Shown: in pieces, positions 17,320 through 25,572 of the stretch | Layout of the letters: the number at the start of each line of letters is the position of its first letter | How positions within the stretch are numbered: position 1 is the first letter of the stretch | Source: Amycolatopsis alkalitolerans | GTDB taxonomy: Bacteria; Actinomycetota; Actinomycetes; Mycobacteriales; Pseudonocardiaceae | NCBI RefSeq assembly: GCF_006152065.1 | Contig: NZ_VDFW01000002.1 | Location: 62,001 to 126,000 of the forward strand | Direction: 5' to 3' | DNA: 64,000 nucleotides | Notes under the pieces: generated by a model | What the model saw: the letters and a program-made list of their open reading frames with translations, nothing else | Databases searched by the model: none | What the model was told of the DNA's origin: nothing | Position numbers and translations under genes: made by a program

Positions 17320-18587
17320 AGCTGTGGGTTCGCCTCGATCCGGGGACGCGCGTCCTCGGTCAGGTGCTGATCGGCGGCGCCCCGCTGCGGGTCCTGCGGC
17401 TTTCGAAGGCCGGTGCCCGGCTGGTCCTCCAGTGGCGTGACGGGGCCGAGGTCGGGGACACGCCGCAGCAGCGCAAGCTCGCGGACCGGCTGATCGAGGC
17501 GGGTATCGCGCATCCCGAGTACGGCGAGGCCCACCTGACGCCCGCGGACGTGACGGTCGTCGTGCCGGCGCGTGACCCGGTGGCATTGCCCGCCGCGGAC
17601 GTGGTGATCGACGACGGCTCGCGCACCCCGATTCCCGGTGCCACCGAGCGGCATCCGGTCTCTCGCGGGCCCGCCGCCGCCCGCAACACCGGTCTCGCAC
17701 ACGTCACGTCGGAGTTGACGGCTTTCCTCGACGCGGACACCGAACCCCAGCCCGGCTGGCTTGACGCGCTCCTGCCGCATTTCGAGGATCCGTCGGTGGT
17801 CGCTGTCGCCCCGCGAATCCGCAGTGCGCCGGGAAGTTCGGCACTCGAGCGGTACGAACGCGAGTGCTCCGCCCTGGATCTCGGCGACGCCCCGGCGCAG
17901 GTGGGGCCCGGCCGTCGCGTGACCTACGTGCCGACCGCCGCGCTCGTCGTGCGCACCGCCGCGGCGCGCGAGGCCGGGGGCTTCGACGAGCGGCTGCGCT
18001 TCGGCGAGGACGTGGACTTCGTGTGGCGGCTGCGGGGCCGCGTGCGCTACGAACCACGGTCGGAGGTGCTGCACGCGCCCCGGAAAACCTGGCGTGCCTG
18101 GGTGAAACAGCGGTTCGACTACGGGACTTCGGCCGCACCACTGGCGAAAAGACATGGTCACAAGGCCATGGCGCCGCTGCGGGTGTCCGGGTGGACGGCA
18201 CTGGCCTGGGGACTCGTGGCCCTTCGGAAGCCTGGCCTCGGTGCCGCCGTCGCGCTCGGCACGGCCGCGCTGCTGCCCCGCAAGCTCGAACCGCTCGGCG
18301 TGCCGGCGCGCGAAGCCCTGACCATCGCGCTGCGCGGGCACCTCGGTGCCGGCCGGTACTTCGCGGACGCGCTCACCCGGACGTGGGGGCCGGTCGCGCT
18401 GCCGCTGCTGGCCACCACGGCGAGCGGCCGGATCATCCTCGCGCTCGCGCTTGCGCGGCACCTCCGTGAACCGCGCCGGATCGCCGACGACCTCAGTTAC
18501 GGCGCGGGAGTCTGGTACGGCTGCTGGCAGGAACGGACGATCACGCCGCTGGTCCCGGACTTTTCCAACTGGCCTGGGAAAAGATGA
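17316..18587 (+). CDS. mftF: MftF, mycofactocin glycosyltransferase
   Basis: A 423-residue family 2 glycosyltransferase. After an N-terminal PqqD-like stretch of about 75 residues come VTVVVPARD, DDGS, the DxD-type FLDADTEPQ near residue 138, and GEDVDFVWRLR. MftF adds a beta-1,4-glucose chain to premycofactocin. The C-terminal third has hydrophobic segments suggesting membrane association. GTG start in a GTGA overlap with the SDR stop. Confidence 0.92.
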   Translation: MKLWVRLDPGTRVLGQVLIGGAPLRVLRLSKAGARLVLQWRDGAEVGDTPQQRKLADRLIEAGIAHPEYGEAHLTPADVTVVVPARDPVALPAADVVIDDGSRTPIPGATERHPVSRGPAAARNTGLAHVTSELTAFLDADTEPQPGWLDALLPHFEDPSVVAVAPRIRSAPGSSALERYERECSALDLGDAPAQVGPGRRVTYVPTAALVVRTAAAREAGGFDERLRFGEDVDFVWRLRGRVRYEPRSEVLHAPRKTWRAWVKQRFDYGTSAAPLAKRHGHKAMAPLRVSGWTALAWGLVALRKPGLGAAVALGTAALLPRKLEPLGVPAREALTIALRGHLGAGRYFADALTRTWGPVALPLLATTASGRIILALALARHLREPRRIADDLSYGAGVWYGCWQERTITPLVPDFSNWPGKR

Positions 18588-19255
18588 TGAAAGACCACAC
18601 CTGGACCGAACTCACCCCGCGCCTGCTCGTGGTGCCGCTGGGCGCGACCGAGCAGCACGGTCCGCACCTGCCGTTCACGGTGGACACGGAGATCGCCGTC
18701 GCACTGTGTGAAAGCCTTGCGCGGCAACGAAACGATGTCGTGGTCGCGCCCGCGCTGCCGTACGGATCCAGCGGCGAACACGCCGGTTTTCCCGGCACGC
18801 TGTCGATCGGGCAGGAAGCGACCGAGACGGTCCTCGTGGAACTGGGGCGTTCGGCCGGCGCGTTCGCCGGGGTGCTGCTCGTCTGCGCGCACGGCGGAAA
18901 CGCCGGACCACTCGGGCGGGCTGTCGCGAAACTCCGTTACGAGGGAAGGAGTGTGCGCGCCTGGAGCCCGAGGGGACCGAGCGAGGACAGCCACGCCGGC
19001 CGGACCGAGACCTCGGTGATGCTCGCGCTGCGCCCGGAAGCCGTGCGGCTCGACAAGCTCGAAACCGGCAACACCACGCCGCTGCCGGACTTGATCGATC
19101 CGTTGCGGGCCGGCGGGGTGCGTGCGGTGAGTCCCAATGGGGTGCTCGGTGACCCGTTCGGCGCGAACGCGAAGGAAGGGCGGGAAATCTTGCACGGCTG
19201 GGGGAAGAGTCTACTTAACTCTGTCGCGGCGCTTGCGGCGGATGTCATGATGTAG
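18584..19255 (+). CDS. mftE: MftE, creatininase-family peptidase
   Basis: A 223-residue creatininase homologue with the metal-binding set E23-Q-H25-G-P-H28, D34, CAHGGNAG near residue 100 and DSHAGRTETS near 135. MftE cleaves the modified MftA to free the C-terminal Val-Tyr-derived product. It lies last in the overlapping run, after mftF, whereas in mycobacteria mftE precedes mftF. Confidence 0.92.
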   Translation: MMKDHTWTELTPRLLVVPLGATEQHGPHLPFTVDTEIAVALCESLARQRNDVVVAPALPYGSSGEHAGFPGTLSIGQEATETVLVELGRSAGAFAGVLLVCAHGGNAGPLGRAVAKLRYEGRSVRAWSPRGPSEDSHAGRTETSVMLALRPEAVRLDKLETGNTTPLPDLIDPLRAGGVRAVSPNGVLGDPFGANAKEGREILHGWGKSLLNSVAALAADVMM

Positions 19256-19293
19256 CGGTCCCATACTGCGACGTCACAAAGAGGTGGAGCGTA

Positions 19294-20409
19294 GTGAAGA
19301 CGAAAGCCGCTGTTCTGCACGACGCACACAAGCCGTTCGAGATCGAGGAACTGGAGCTCGACGGGCCGCGCGCGGGCGAAGTCCTGATCAAGTACACGGC
19401 CGCCGGGCTGTGCCATTCGGATCTGCACCTGATCGACAACGACCTCGTGCCCAGGTTCCCGATCGTCGGCGGGCACGAGGGCGCCGGGATCATCGAGGAC
19501 GTCGGCCCCGGGGTCACCAAGGTCAAGCCCGGTGACCACGTGGTCTGCAGCTTCATCCCCAACTGCGGGACCTGCCGCTACTGTGCCACCGGCCGGTCCA
19601 ACCTGTGCGACATGGGTGCCACCATCCTCGACGGCTACATGCCCGACGGGACTTTCCGGTTCCACCGCGGCGGGACCGACTACGGCGCCATGTGCATGCT
19701 CGGCACGTTCTCCGAGCGGGCCACCATCTCCCAGCACTCGGTGGTCAAGGTGGACGACGGGCTGCCGCTGGAGACGGCGGTCCTCGTCGGCTGCGGCGTG
19801 CCCACCGGCTGGGGCACCGCCAACTACGCCGGCGGCGTCCGCGCTGGGGACACCGTCGTCGTCTACGGCGTCGGCGGGATCGGGATCAACGCGGTGCAGG
19901 GCGCCGCGCACGCCGGCGCGCTGAACGTCGTCGTGGTCGACCCGGTGGAGCTCAAACGCGCGACGGCGCTGAAGCTCGGCGCCACGCACGCGTTCGCCAC
20001 CGCCGACGAGGCGCTCGCCACGGTCAGCGAGCTGACCTGGGGCCAGATGGCCGGCCAGGCGCTGATCACGGTCGGCACGGTCGACGAGGACGTGGTGACC
20101 GCGGCGTTCAACACGGTCGGCAAGGGCGGCACGGTCGTCATCACCGGCCTGGCGAACCCCGAGAAGCTCACCGTGCACGTCTCGGGCGGGGTGCTCACCC
20201 TGTTCGAGAAGACGATCAAGGGCACGCTGTTCGGCTCGGCCAACCCGCAGTACGACATCGTGCGGCTGCTGCGGCTGTACCAGGCGGGCGCGATCAAGCT
20301 CGACGAACTGGTCACCCGCCGTTACACCCTCGAGCAGGTCAACGAGGGCTACCAGGACCTCCGCGACGGCAAGAACATCCGCGGCGTCCTGATGCACGGC
20401 GGCGAGTGA
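19294..20409 (+). CDS. NDMA-dependent (mycofactocin-linked) zinc alcohol dehydrogenase
   Basis: A 371-residue zinc alcohol dehydrogenase from a GTG with GAGGTGGAG ahead of it. Catalytic zinc ligands Cys40, His61 and Glu62 and structural cysteines 91, 94, 97 and 105 are present; the Rossmann loop VYGVGGIGINAVQG is near residue 191. The length, HRGGTDYGAMCMLGTFSE and the operon context fit the nicotinoprotein alcohol dehydrogenases that need mycofactocin, or the artificial acceptor NDMA, to reoxidise bound NADH. It starts 38 bases after mftE and may share its transcript. Confidence 0.88.
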   Translation: MKTKAAVLHDAHKPFEIEELELDGPRAGEVLIKYTAAGLCHSDLHLIDNDLVPRFPIVGGHEGAGIIEDVGPGVTKVKPGDHVVCSFIPNCGTCRYCATGRSNLCDMGATILDGYMPDGTFRFHRGGTDYGAMCMLGTFSERATISQHSVVKVDDGLPLETAVLVGCGVPTGWGTANYAGGVRAGDTVVVYGVGGIGINAVQGAAHAGALNVVVVDPVELKRATALKLGATHAFATADEALATVSELTWGQMAGQALITVGTVDEDVVTAAFNTVGKGGTVVITGLANPEKLTVHVSGGVLTLFEKTIKGTLFGSANPQYDIVRLLRLYQAGAIKLDELVTRRYTLEQVNEGYQDLRDGKNIRGVLMHGGE

Positions 20410-20442
20410 CCGCCCCCGCACCGCCGTTTGTGCCTGCACCGT

Positions 20443-20475
20443 CCCACGCGGTACCTTGTCGCGATATCGCGTGGG
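20443..20475. terminator. Hairpin between alcohol dehydrogenase and cold-shock genes
   Basis: CCCACGCG (20443-20450) pairs perfectly with CGCGTGGG (20468-20475); outside a single mismatch three more bases pair. It could end the mycofactocin transcript or form part of the cold-shock 5' leader, since it is about 40 bases before that start. Confidence 0.4.
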
Positions 20476-20512
20476 GCGGTTCTCGGCCCTCGATGCAATG
20501 CGGGGTTCACTG

Positions 20513-20884
20513 GTGGTCACGGGTAAGGTCGTCCGGTTCGACGAAATCCGCGGTTACGGTTTCGTAGCGCCGGAAAACGGGGGCGAGGACGTGTTCGTGC
20601 ACGTCAACGATCTCGACGTGGACAAGCGGCTGATCGCGCCCGGCGCGATCGTCGAGTTCACTATGGAGGATGGCGAACGCGGGCCGAAGGCGTCGAATGT
20701 GCGGGTCGTGCGCAACGCCAGAGCCGCGGTCGAGGAGGAGTTCGTGCCGGTGGGCCTGGACTTCCGCGAGGAACTCACCGAGGCGTTGCTGACCGGAGCG
20801 CCGACGCTCACCGCCGAACAGGTGCTGCGCGTGCGAAAAACCGTCTTCGACCTGGTCCGCCAGCACGGCTGGCTCGACGAGTAG
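20513..20884 (+). CDS. Cold-shock-domain protein with C-terminal helical extension
   Basis: A 123-residue protein. Residues 1-65 form a cold-shock domain with modified RNP motifs (GYGFVAPE and DVFVHVNDL), which bind single-stranded nucleic acid. Residues 75-123 are a non-CSD tail containing FREELTEALLTGAPTLTAEQVLRVRKTVFDLV, predicted as helices (described by its ends FREELTEAL and VRKTVFDLV). The GTG at 20513 gives the family start MVTGKVVRFD; an ATG at 20498 would add five residues. Confidence 0.82.
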   Translation: MVTGKVVRFDEIRGYGFVAPENGGEDVFVHVNDLDVDKRLIAPGAIVEFTMEDGERGPKASNVRVVRNARAAVEEEFVPVGLDFREELTEALLTGAPTLTAEQVLRVRKTVFDLVRQHGWLDE

Positions 20885-20972
20885 GCTGCCACTGGTCTGG
20901 ACCACTGTCGGAATGCTCGGCGAGGCTCTCCGCCCAAAGTGGACGGAAGGCGGCTGCCCGCACCGAGCCGCC

Positions 20973-21005
20973 GGCCGGAGGTCAGGTCGTCGAGCACCTC
21001 CGGCC
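20973..21005. terminator. Stem-loop after the cold-shock gene
   Basis: GGCCGGAGGT (20973-20982) pairs perfectly over 10 bp with ACCTCCGGCC (20996-21005) around a 13-nt loop in the 138-bp gap before the next gene. Likely a terminator. Confidence 0.5.
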
Positions 21006-21022
21006 GCCAGTACCCTGTGTCT

Positions 21023-22090
21023 GTGCCCGATCTCGGTGAGTACCGGCGGAAGCGGGATCCGAAGCGGACCCCCGAGCCCGTGCCTGCCGGCGACCCGGTG
21101 CCGCGCGGCAACGACGACACGTTCGTCATCCAGGAACATCACGCCCGGCAGCTGCACTGGGACGTGCGGTTCGAGCGCGGTGGGGTGCTCGTGTCGTGGG
21201 CCGTGCCGAAGGGGCTGCCACCGCTGCCGGACACGACGCGGCTCGCCGTGCACACCGAGGACCATCCGCTGGAGTACGCGACGTTCGAGGGCGAGATCCC
21301 GGCGGGCGAGTACGGCGGCGGGCTCATGAAGATCTGGGACCGCGGCCGGTACGAGACGCTGCACTGGAACGACCACAAGGTCGAGGTCGTCCTGCACGGC
21401 TCGCGGGTGCGCGGCAAGTACCTCTTCGTGAACCGGCGCAAGGACGACCGGGACTGGATCGTGCGCCGGGTGGATCCGCCGCAGCGGCGCGGGTTCGCCG
21501 AACTGCCCAGATTCGTCCAGCCGATGGTGCCCCGCAAGGGAAACCTCCCCGAAGACGACGGCGCCTGGGGTTACGAGTTCACCTGGGACGGGCTCCGCGC
21601 GCAGGTGCGCGTGGAGGGCGGCCGGGCCGAGGTCCGGGACGCCGAAGGCGACGAGATCACCGGCCGGTACCCGGAGCTGAAAGGCCTCGGGGAGCAACTG
21701 GGCGCCACCGAGGTCCTGCTGGACGGGGAGCTGATCGCCCTGGAAGGCGCGAAGCCCAGCGCGGCGGCGTTGCGGCGCCGGGCGGGCGCGGATCACCGGC
21801 AGGCCAAGCGCCTCATGGACCGGACTCCCGTGCTCTACCTGCCGTTCGACGTCCTGCATCTGGACGGCCGCGCCCAGCTCGATCAGCCCTATCAGCGGCG
21901 GCGGCAACGGCTGCGCAGGCTCGGCCTCGAGGGCGACAGCTGGCGAGTGCCGCAGCACTACACCGGAGGCGGTGCCGACGTCCTGGCTGCCGCGCTCGAG
22001 AACGGGCTGACCGGGATCATCGCGAAACGGCTCGACTCGGTGTACGAACCGGGCCGCCGCAGCGACGCCTGGCGCGTCATCACGCGCTAG
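21023..22090 (+). CDS. LigD-type 3'-phosphoesterase domain fused to a degenerate ATP-dependent ligase domain
   Basis: A 355-residue protein (GTG at 21023; a GTG at 21017 is possible). Residues 30-155 match the LigD 3'-phosphoesterase module with its catalytic set in place: His39, His45, Asp47, Arg49 and His81, plus SWAVPKG. Residues 165-355 resemble an ATP-dependent ligase adenylation domain, but motif I reads YEFTWDGLR, with Thr187 where the AMP-accepting Lys should be. The C-terminal WxKxK motif V reads WRVITR. A LDGELIAL motif III remains. It likely trims 3' ends at breaks and cannot ligate unless another residue acts. No polymerase domain. Confidence 0.8.
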   Translation: MPDLGEYRRKRDPKRTPEPVPAGDPVPRGNDDTFVIQEHHARQLHWDVRFERGGVLVSWAVPKGLPPLPDTTRLAVHTEDHPLEYATFEGEIPAGEYGGGLMKIWDRGRYETLHWNDHKVEVVLHGSRVRGKYLFVNRRKDDRDWIVRRVDPPQRRGFAELPRFVQPMVPRKGNLPEDDGAWGYEFTWDGLRAQVRVEGGRAEVRDAEGDEITGRYPELKGLGEQLGATEVLLDGELIALEGAKPSAAALRRRAGADHRQAKRLMDRTPVLYLPFDVLHLDGRAQLDQPYQRRRQRLRRLGLEGDSWRVPQHYTGGGADVLAAALENGLTGIIAKRLDSVYEPGRRSDAWRVITR

Positions 22091-22137
22091 GTTCGCCGGC
22101 ACAGGTCACCGCCGCCGGCGGCGACCTGTGCCGAACC
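22090..22137. terminator. Long bidirectional terminator hairpin
   Basis: GGTTCG, a CC bulge and GGCACAGGTC pair with GACCTGTGCC GAACC; the loop itself holds the palindrome GCCGCCGGCGGC. It fills the whole gap between two convergent genes. Confidence 0.75.
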
Positions 22138-23381
22138 TCAGTCCGCGATCCAGCTGCCGTGGAAGCCTTCCGGCACCCGGGCGGGCAGCTTGACCGAGGC
22201 GACCTCGCGCATGTCCGTGGCGTCGAGGACGACGAGGTCGCTGCCGTCACGCGAGCGGTCGTACGCGTAGGTGATCAGCCAGTTCGGTGGGGCGAACACG
22301 GCTTCGCCCGGCGTTCGGCCCGGGCCGAACTCATGCGCCCGCGAGCCGCCGGCATGCAGGTCGTACCGGATGAGCGCGTCGTGGGTGGTCACCTGGCCGT
22401 AGCGGGCGTCGAGCCCCGCCAGCCGGTCGTCGATGCGCGGGAACTCGCACCCCCGGTCGTCGAGCTGCTCCTCGCGGACCGTCCCGGTGCGCAGGTCGAT
22501 GGTCCACCGCCACAGCGTCGAGGGCGAGTCCTCGTGGCCGTCCCACCACAGGTGCTCGTACCGCACGACGTGCAGCACGATCGCGTCCCCGGCCTCGTGC
22601 CCGTTGAGCGTGTGGAAGACGTAGCACGGGTCGATCGACAACCACCGCACGTCACCGAACGGGTCTTCCCGCGACAGCACCCCGATCCGCGCCCCGTTGC
22701 TCGCGTCCCAGTGGAACGGCATGCCGGGGCCGGGGGCGAACACGACCGGAAGGTCGAGGAACACCACGTGCCGGCGGGTGAGCGTGAAGTCGTGCACCAT
22801 CGTCGGCCCCGGCACGGTGACCGGCCGGGAGACTTCGAGGTCGCCCGCCGCGCTCGCCCGGTGGTAGGTCACGTACGGCTCTCTCACGTCGTAGCCGAAG
22901 AAGTGCAGCTCGCCGGTTTCCGGGCAGATCTTGGGATGCGCCGTCATCGACGTCCGCAGCTTGCCGTCGAAGTCATACGGCCCAACGGTTTCCAGTTCGT
23001 GCGTCACCTCGTACGGCAGCGAGGACTCGACGAGCGCCAGGGTCCTGCCCGCGTGGTTGACCACATGCGTGTTGGCGAGAGACGCGGTGAGGTCCCGCGT
23101 CCCGTCCTCGTTGCGCACCCGCACCGACGGGTCCTCGAAACTGCGCGTGCGCACCCAGCGGTTGCGGTACCAGGCGGCGCGCCCGTGCTCCAGCCGGACC
23201 CCGTGGATCATGCCGTCGCCGGTGAACCAGTGCTGCGATTCATCCCGCGGATTCGGGCCGTTGCGCAGGTACCAGCCGGTCAGTTCGGGCGGGATCGCCC
23301 GGTGACGGGCAGGTCGAACGCGGTCAGCTCATCGTGGACGGGTGCGTAGTTTCCCGTCAGGTGGAACGAAGTGGTGGTCAT
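22138..23381 (-). pseudogene. Carotenoid oxygenase (CCD/lignostilbene dioxygenase family), frameshifted
   Basis: From the ATG at 23381 the N-terminus reads HLTGNYAPVHDELTAFDLPV (19 to 20 residues), then runs into a stop after about 33 codons. The correct continuation, PPELTGWYLRNGPNPRDESQ and onward, is in another frame. One base is missing near 23298-23303. Downstream the body is intact to the stop, with the four iron-ligand histidine regions (MTAHPKI, MVHDFTL, FHTLNGHEAG, GFHGSW). An intact enzyme would cleave a carotenoid or stilbene double bond. Either a recent inactivation or a sequencing indel. Confidence 0.82.
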
Positions 23382-23419
23382 GACAGGCCCTTCAGCCCCG
23401 TGGCTTTCTCGACCGCAGC

Positions 23420-23593
23420 GTGGCACGCGTGACCGAGCGGCGTGACGAGTTGCGCAGACTAGAAGAGCAGATCGACTGGGGCGACGACGCGCTGTCGGTG
23501 TACGGCGGACTCGCCCTCGAATGGGGGCTCCGGTTCACCGAGATGCACCGTGCGTGGGCCGAATGGGCACTGACCCAGTTGCCTGAGAAATAG
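23420..23593 (+). pseudogene. C-terminal remnant of a PadR-family regulator
   Basis: About 57 codons ending at TAG 23591-23593 read VTERRDELRRLEEQIDWGDD and then LALEWGLRFTEMHRAWAEWA, matching the coiled C-terminal domain of PadR regulators. The N-terminal winged helix is absent: an in-frame stop at 23381 closes the frame, next to the carotenoid oxygenase start. The gene has probably lost its 5' part, and the breakpoint coincides with the promoter side of the broken oxygenase. Confidence 0.5.
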
Positions 23594-23681
23594 CCCCGCC
23601 ACGCTCGTGTTCGCTCGCAGAAGCCCGTTTCCGCCGTGGCTGCCGCCGGATTGGTCACGAACGACGCAGTAGGGTCGGGGC

Positions 23682-24389
23682 ATGCAGGACCGCCTCTACT
23701 TCCGCCAGCTGCTGTCCGGCCGTGACTTCGCGGCCGGCGATCCGGTCGCCACGCAGATGCTCAATTTCGCTTATCTGATCGGTGATCGCGAGACGCGGGA
23801 GGCGGTGGTCGTCGACCCGGCGTACGCCGTCGGTGACCTGCTGGACGTGCTCGCGGCCGACGACATGCGCCTCGCCGGGGTGCTCGCGACGCACCACCAC
23901 CCCGATCACGTCGGCGGCAGCATGATGGGCTTCACCCTGGCCGGGCTCGCGGAACTGCTCGCGCGCGAGCCGGTGCCGGTGCACGTCAACCGGGACGAGG
24001 CCGAATGGGTGCGGCGCGTGACCGGCCTGTCCGCCACCGACCTGACCGCGCACGACCACGACGACGTCGTGCGTGTCGGCGAGATCCCGATCCGGCTGCT
24101 GCACACCCCCGGGCACACCCCGGGCAGCCAGTGCTTCCTGCTCGACGACCGGCTCGTCGCGGGGGACACGCTGTTCCTGGAAGGGTGCGGCCGCACCGAC
24201 TTCCCCGGCGGGGACGCGGAAGCGATGTACCACAGCCTGCGCGCGCTCGCCGAACTCCCCGGCGACCCGGTGGTCTACCCGGGGCACCAGTACTCGCCCG
24301 CCCCCTCGGCGGCGCTGTCGACCGTACGCCGCACGAACTTCGTCTACCGCCCGAAATCCCTCGACGAATGGAAGACCCTCTTCGCCTAA
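23682..24389 (+). CDS. MBL-fold metallo-hydrolase (glyoxalase II/persulfide dioxygenase-like)
   Basis: A 235-residue beta-lactamase-fold hydrolase. The metal motif HHHPDH is at residues 71-76, followed by HTPGHTPGSQ, GDTLFLEGCGRTDFPGGD and a final YPGHQYSP. This order of ligands and the GCGRTDFPGG loop are those of glyoxalase II or ETHE1-type persulfide dioxygenases. Which of the two cannot be decided. No rhodanese domain is attached. Monocistronic, with a weak ribosome site. Confidence 0.82.
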   Translation: MQDRLYFRQLLSGRDFAAGDPVATQMLNFAYLIGDRETREAVVVDPAYAVGDLLDVLAADDMRLAGVLATHHHPDHVGGSMMGFTLAGLAELLAREPVPVHVNRDEAEWVRRVTGLSATDLTAHDHDDVVRVGEIPIRLLHTPGHTPGSQCFLLDDRLVAGDTLFLEGCGRTDFPGGDAEAMYHSLRALAELPGDPVVYPGHQYSPAPSAALSTVRRTNFVYRPKSLDEWKTLFA

Positions 24390-24390
24390 C

Positions 24391-24455
24391 CCGCCCGCGA
24401 GTCCGGCTCTCACCGCCCGCGAGTCGGAATTCGCCGCGCGCGAGTTCGGCTTTCA
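24391..24455. repeat. Three tandem degenerate 21-22-nt units
   Basis: Units at 24391-24412, 24413-24433 and 24434-24455 share the core CCGCSCGCGAGT followed by a variable TCGGCTTTCA-like part. They lie between the convergent metallo-hydrolase and glycerate kinase. Similar short CGCGAGT-type units are the kind of intergenic repeat dispersed in actinobacterial genomes. No T tract or long hairpin is seen. Confidence 0.55.
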
Positions 24456-24469
24456 GCCCGTCCGCCCGG

Positions 24470-25552
24470 CTACAGCCAGTCCTCCGCGACCTTCGCGGCC
24501 AGCCGCTCCAGGAGGGGGGCCGTCTCGGTCATGCACCGGTCCACATCGGACTCGATCTCGGTCAGCCCGTACCCCGCGGCGAACCCGTGCCGCTTCAGGG
24601 TTTCCTGCGTCAGCGCGATCCGCCCGGCCACCGCGATCACCGGGATTCCCGCCACCCGCGCGGCGATCCCGGCCGGCCCCTTGCCGTGCAAGGTCTGCTC
24701 GTCGAACGACCCCTCGCCGGTGATCACCAGATCCGCGCCGGGCAGCATCCGCGCGAATCCCGTCATCTCGAGCACGACGTCGATCCCGGGCCGGAACGTT
24801 GCGCCCAGGATCGACAGCGCCGCGAACCCGGTGCCGCCCGCGGCACCCGCACCCGGCGCGTCCGCCATCCCGGTCCCGGCTATCTCCGCGAAATGCGCGA
24901 GCGCCCGGTCCAGCAGCACGACGTCCTCCGGTGTGGCGCCCTTCTGCGGTCCGTACACCGCCGCCGCACCGTGCTCGCCCAGCAGTGGATTGTCCACGTC
25001 GCTCGCGACCACGATCTCCGCCTTCCGCAGCGCGCTGAGATCGATACTCGCCAGATCGAGCAAAGCCTTGCCGCCCAAGGGAATCTCAGCGCCGTTCGCG
25101 TCCAGCAACCGGGCGCCGAGCCCGCGCAGGAGCCCGGCCCCGCCGTCCGTGCTGGCGCTGCCGCCGAGCCCCAGCACGATCTTGGTGCACCCGTCGTCGA
25201 GCGCCCGCGTGACGAGCTCGCCGACACCGAGCGTGTTCGCCGTCAACGGCGCGAGCTCCGCCATCATGCTCAGCCCGGACACGGCCGCCAGTTCGACGAT
25301 CGCCGTGCCGTCCTTGCGTGCGTACCCCGTCCGCACCCGTTCGCCGGTGGGCCCGGTCGCCTCGGCCAGCACGTACTCGAACCCCGCCGCGACCGCTGCC
25401 GCGACCGTCCCGTCCCCGCCGTCCGCGATGGGGCACTCCAGCGTCTGGACCTCGGGACGTACCCGCCGCAGGCCCGCCGCGATCGCATCCGCGACCTCGG
25501 TGGCGGGCAGGCTTCCCTTGAACTTGTCCGGGGCGATCACGACTCTGGGCAT
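24470..25552 (-). CDS. Glycerate kinase (GlxK/GarK family)
   Basis: A 360-residue glycerate kinase beginning VVIAPDKFKGSLPATEVADA, with CPIADGGDGTVAA near residue 42, LGLGGSASTDGGAGLL near 130 and TGEGSFDEQTLHGKGP near 275. All are family signatures. It phosphorylates D-glycerate to 2- or 3-phosphoglycerate, feeding lower glycolysis. It starts 20 bases downstream of a small membrane-protein gene on the same strand and probably forms a three-gene transcript with it and the esterase. Confidence 0.92.
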   Translation of the reverse strand: MPRVVIAPDKFKGSLPATEVADAIAAGLRRVRPEVQTLECPIADGGDGTVAAAVAAGFEYVLAEATGPTGERVRTGYARKDGTAIVELAAVSGLSMMAELAPLTANTLGVGELVTRALDDGCTKIVLGLGGSASTDGGAGLLRGLGARLLDANGAEIPLGGKALLDLASIDLSALRKAEIVVASDVDNPLLGEHGAAAVYGPQKGATPEDVVLLDRALAHFAEIAGTGMADAPGAGAAGGTGFAALSILGATFRPGIDVVLEMTGFARMLPGADLVITGEGSFDEQTLHGKGPAGIAARVAGIPVIAVAGRIALTQETLKRHGFAAGYGLTEIESDVDRCMTETAPLLERLAAKVAEDWL

Positions 25553-25572
25553 GCCGGGAAGACTAGCCGCCG

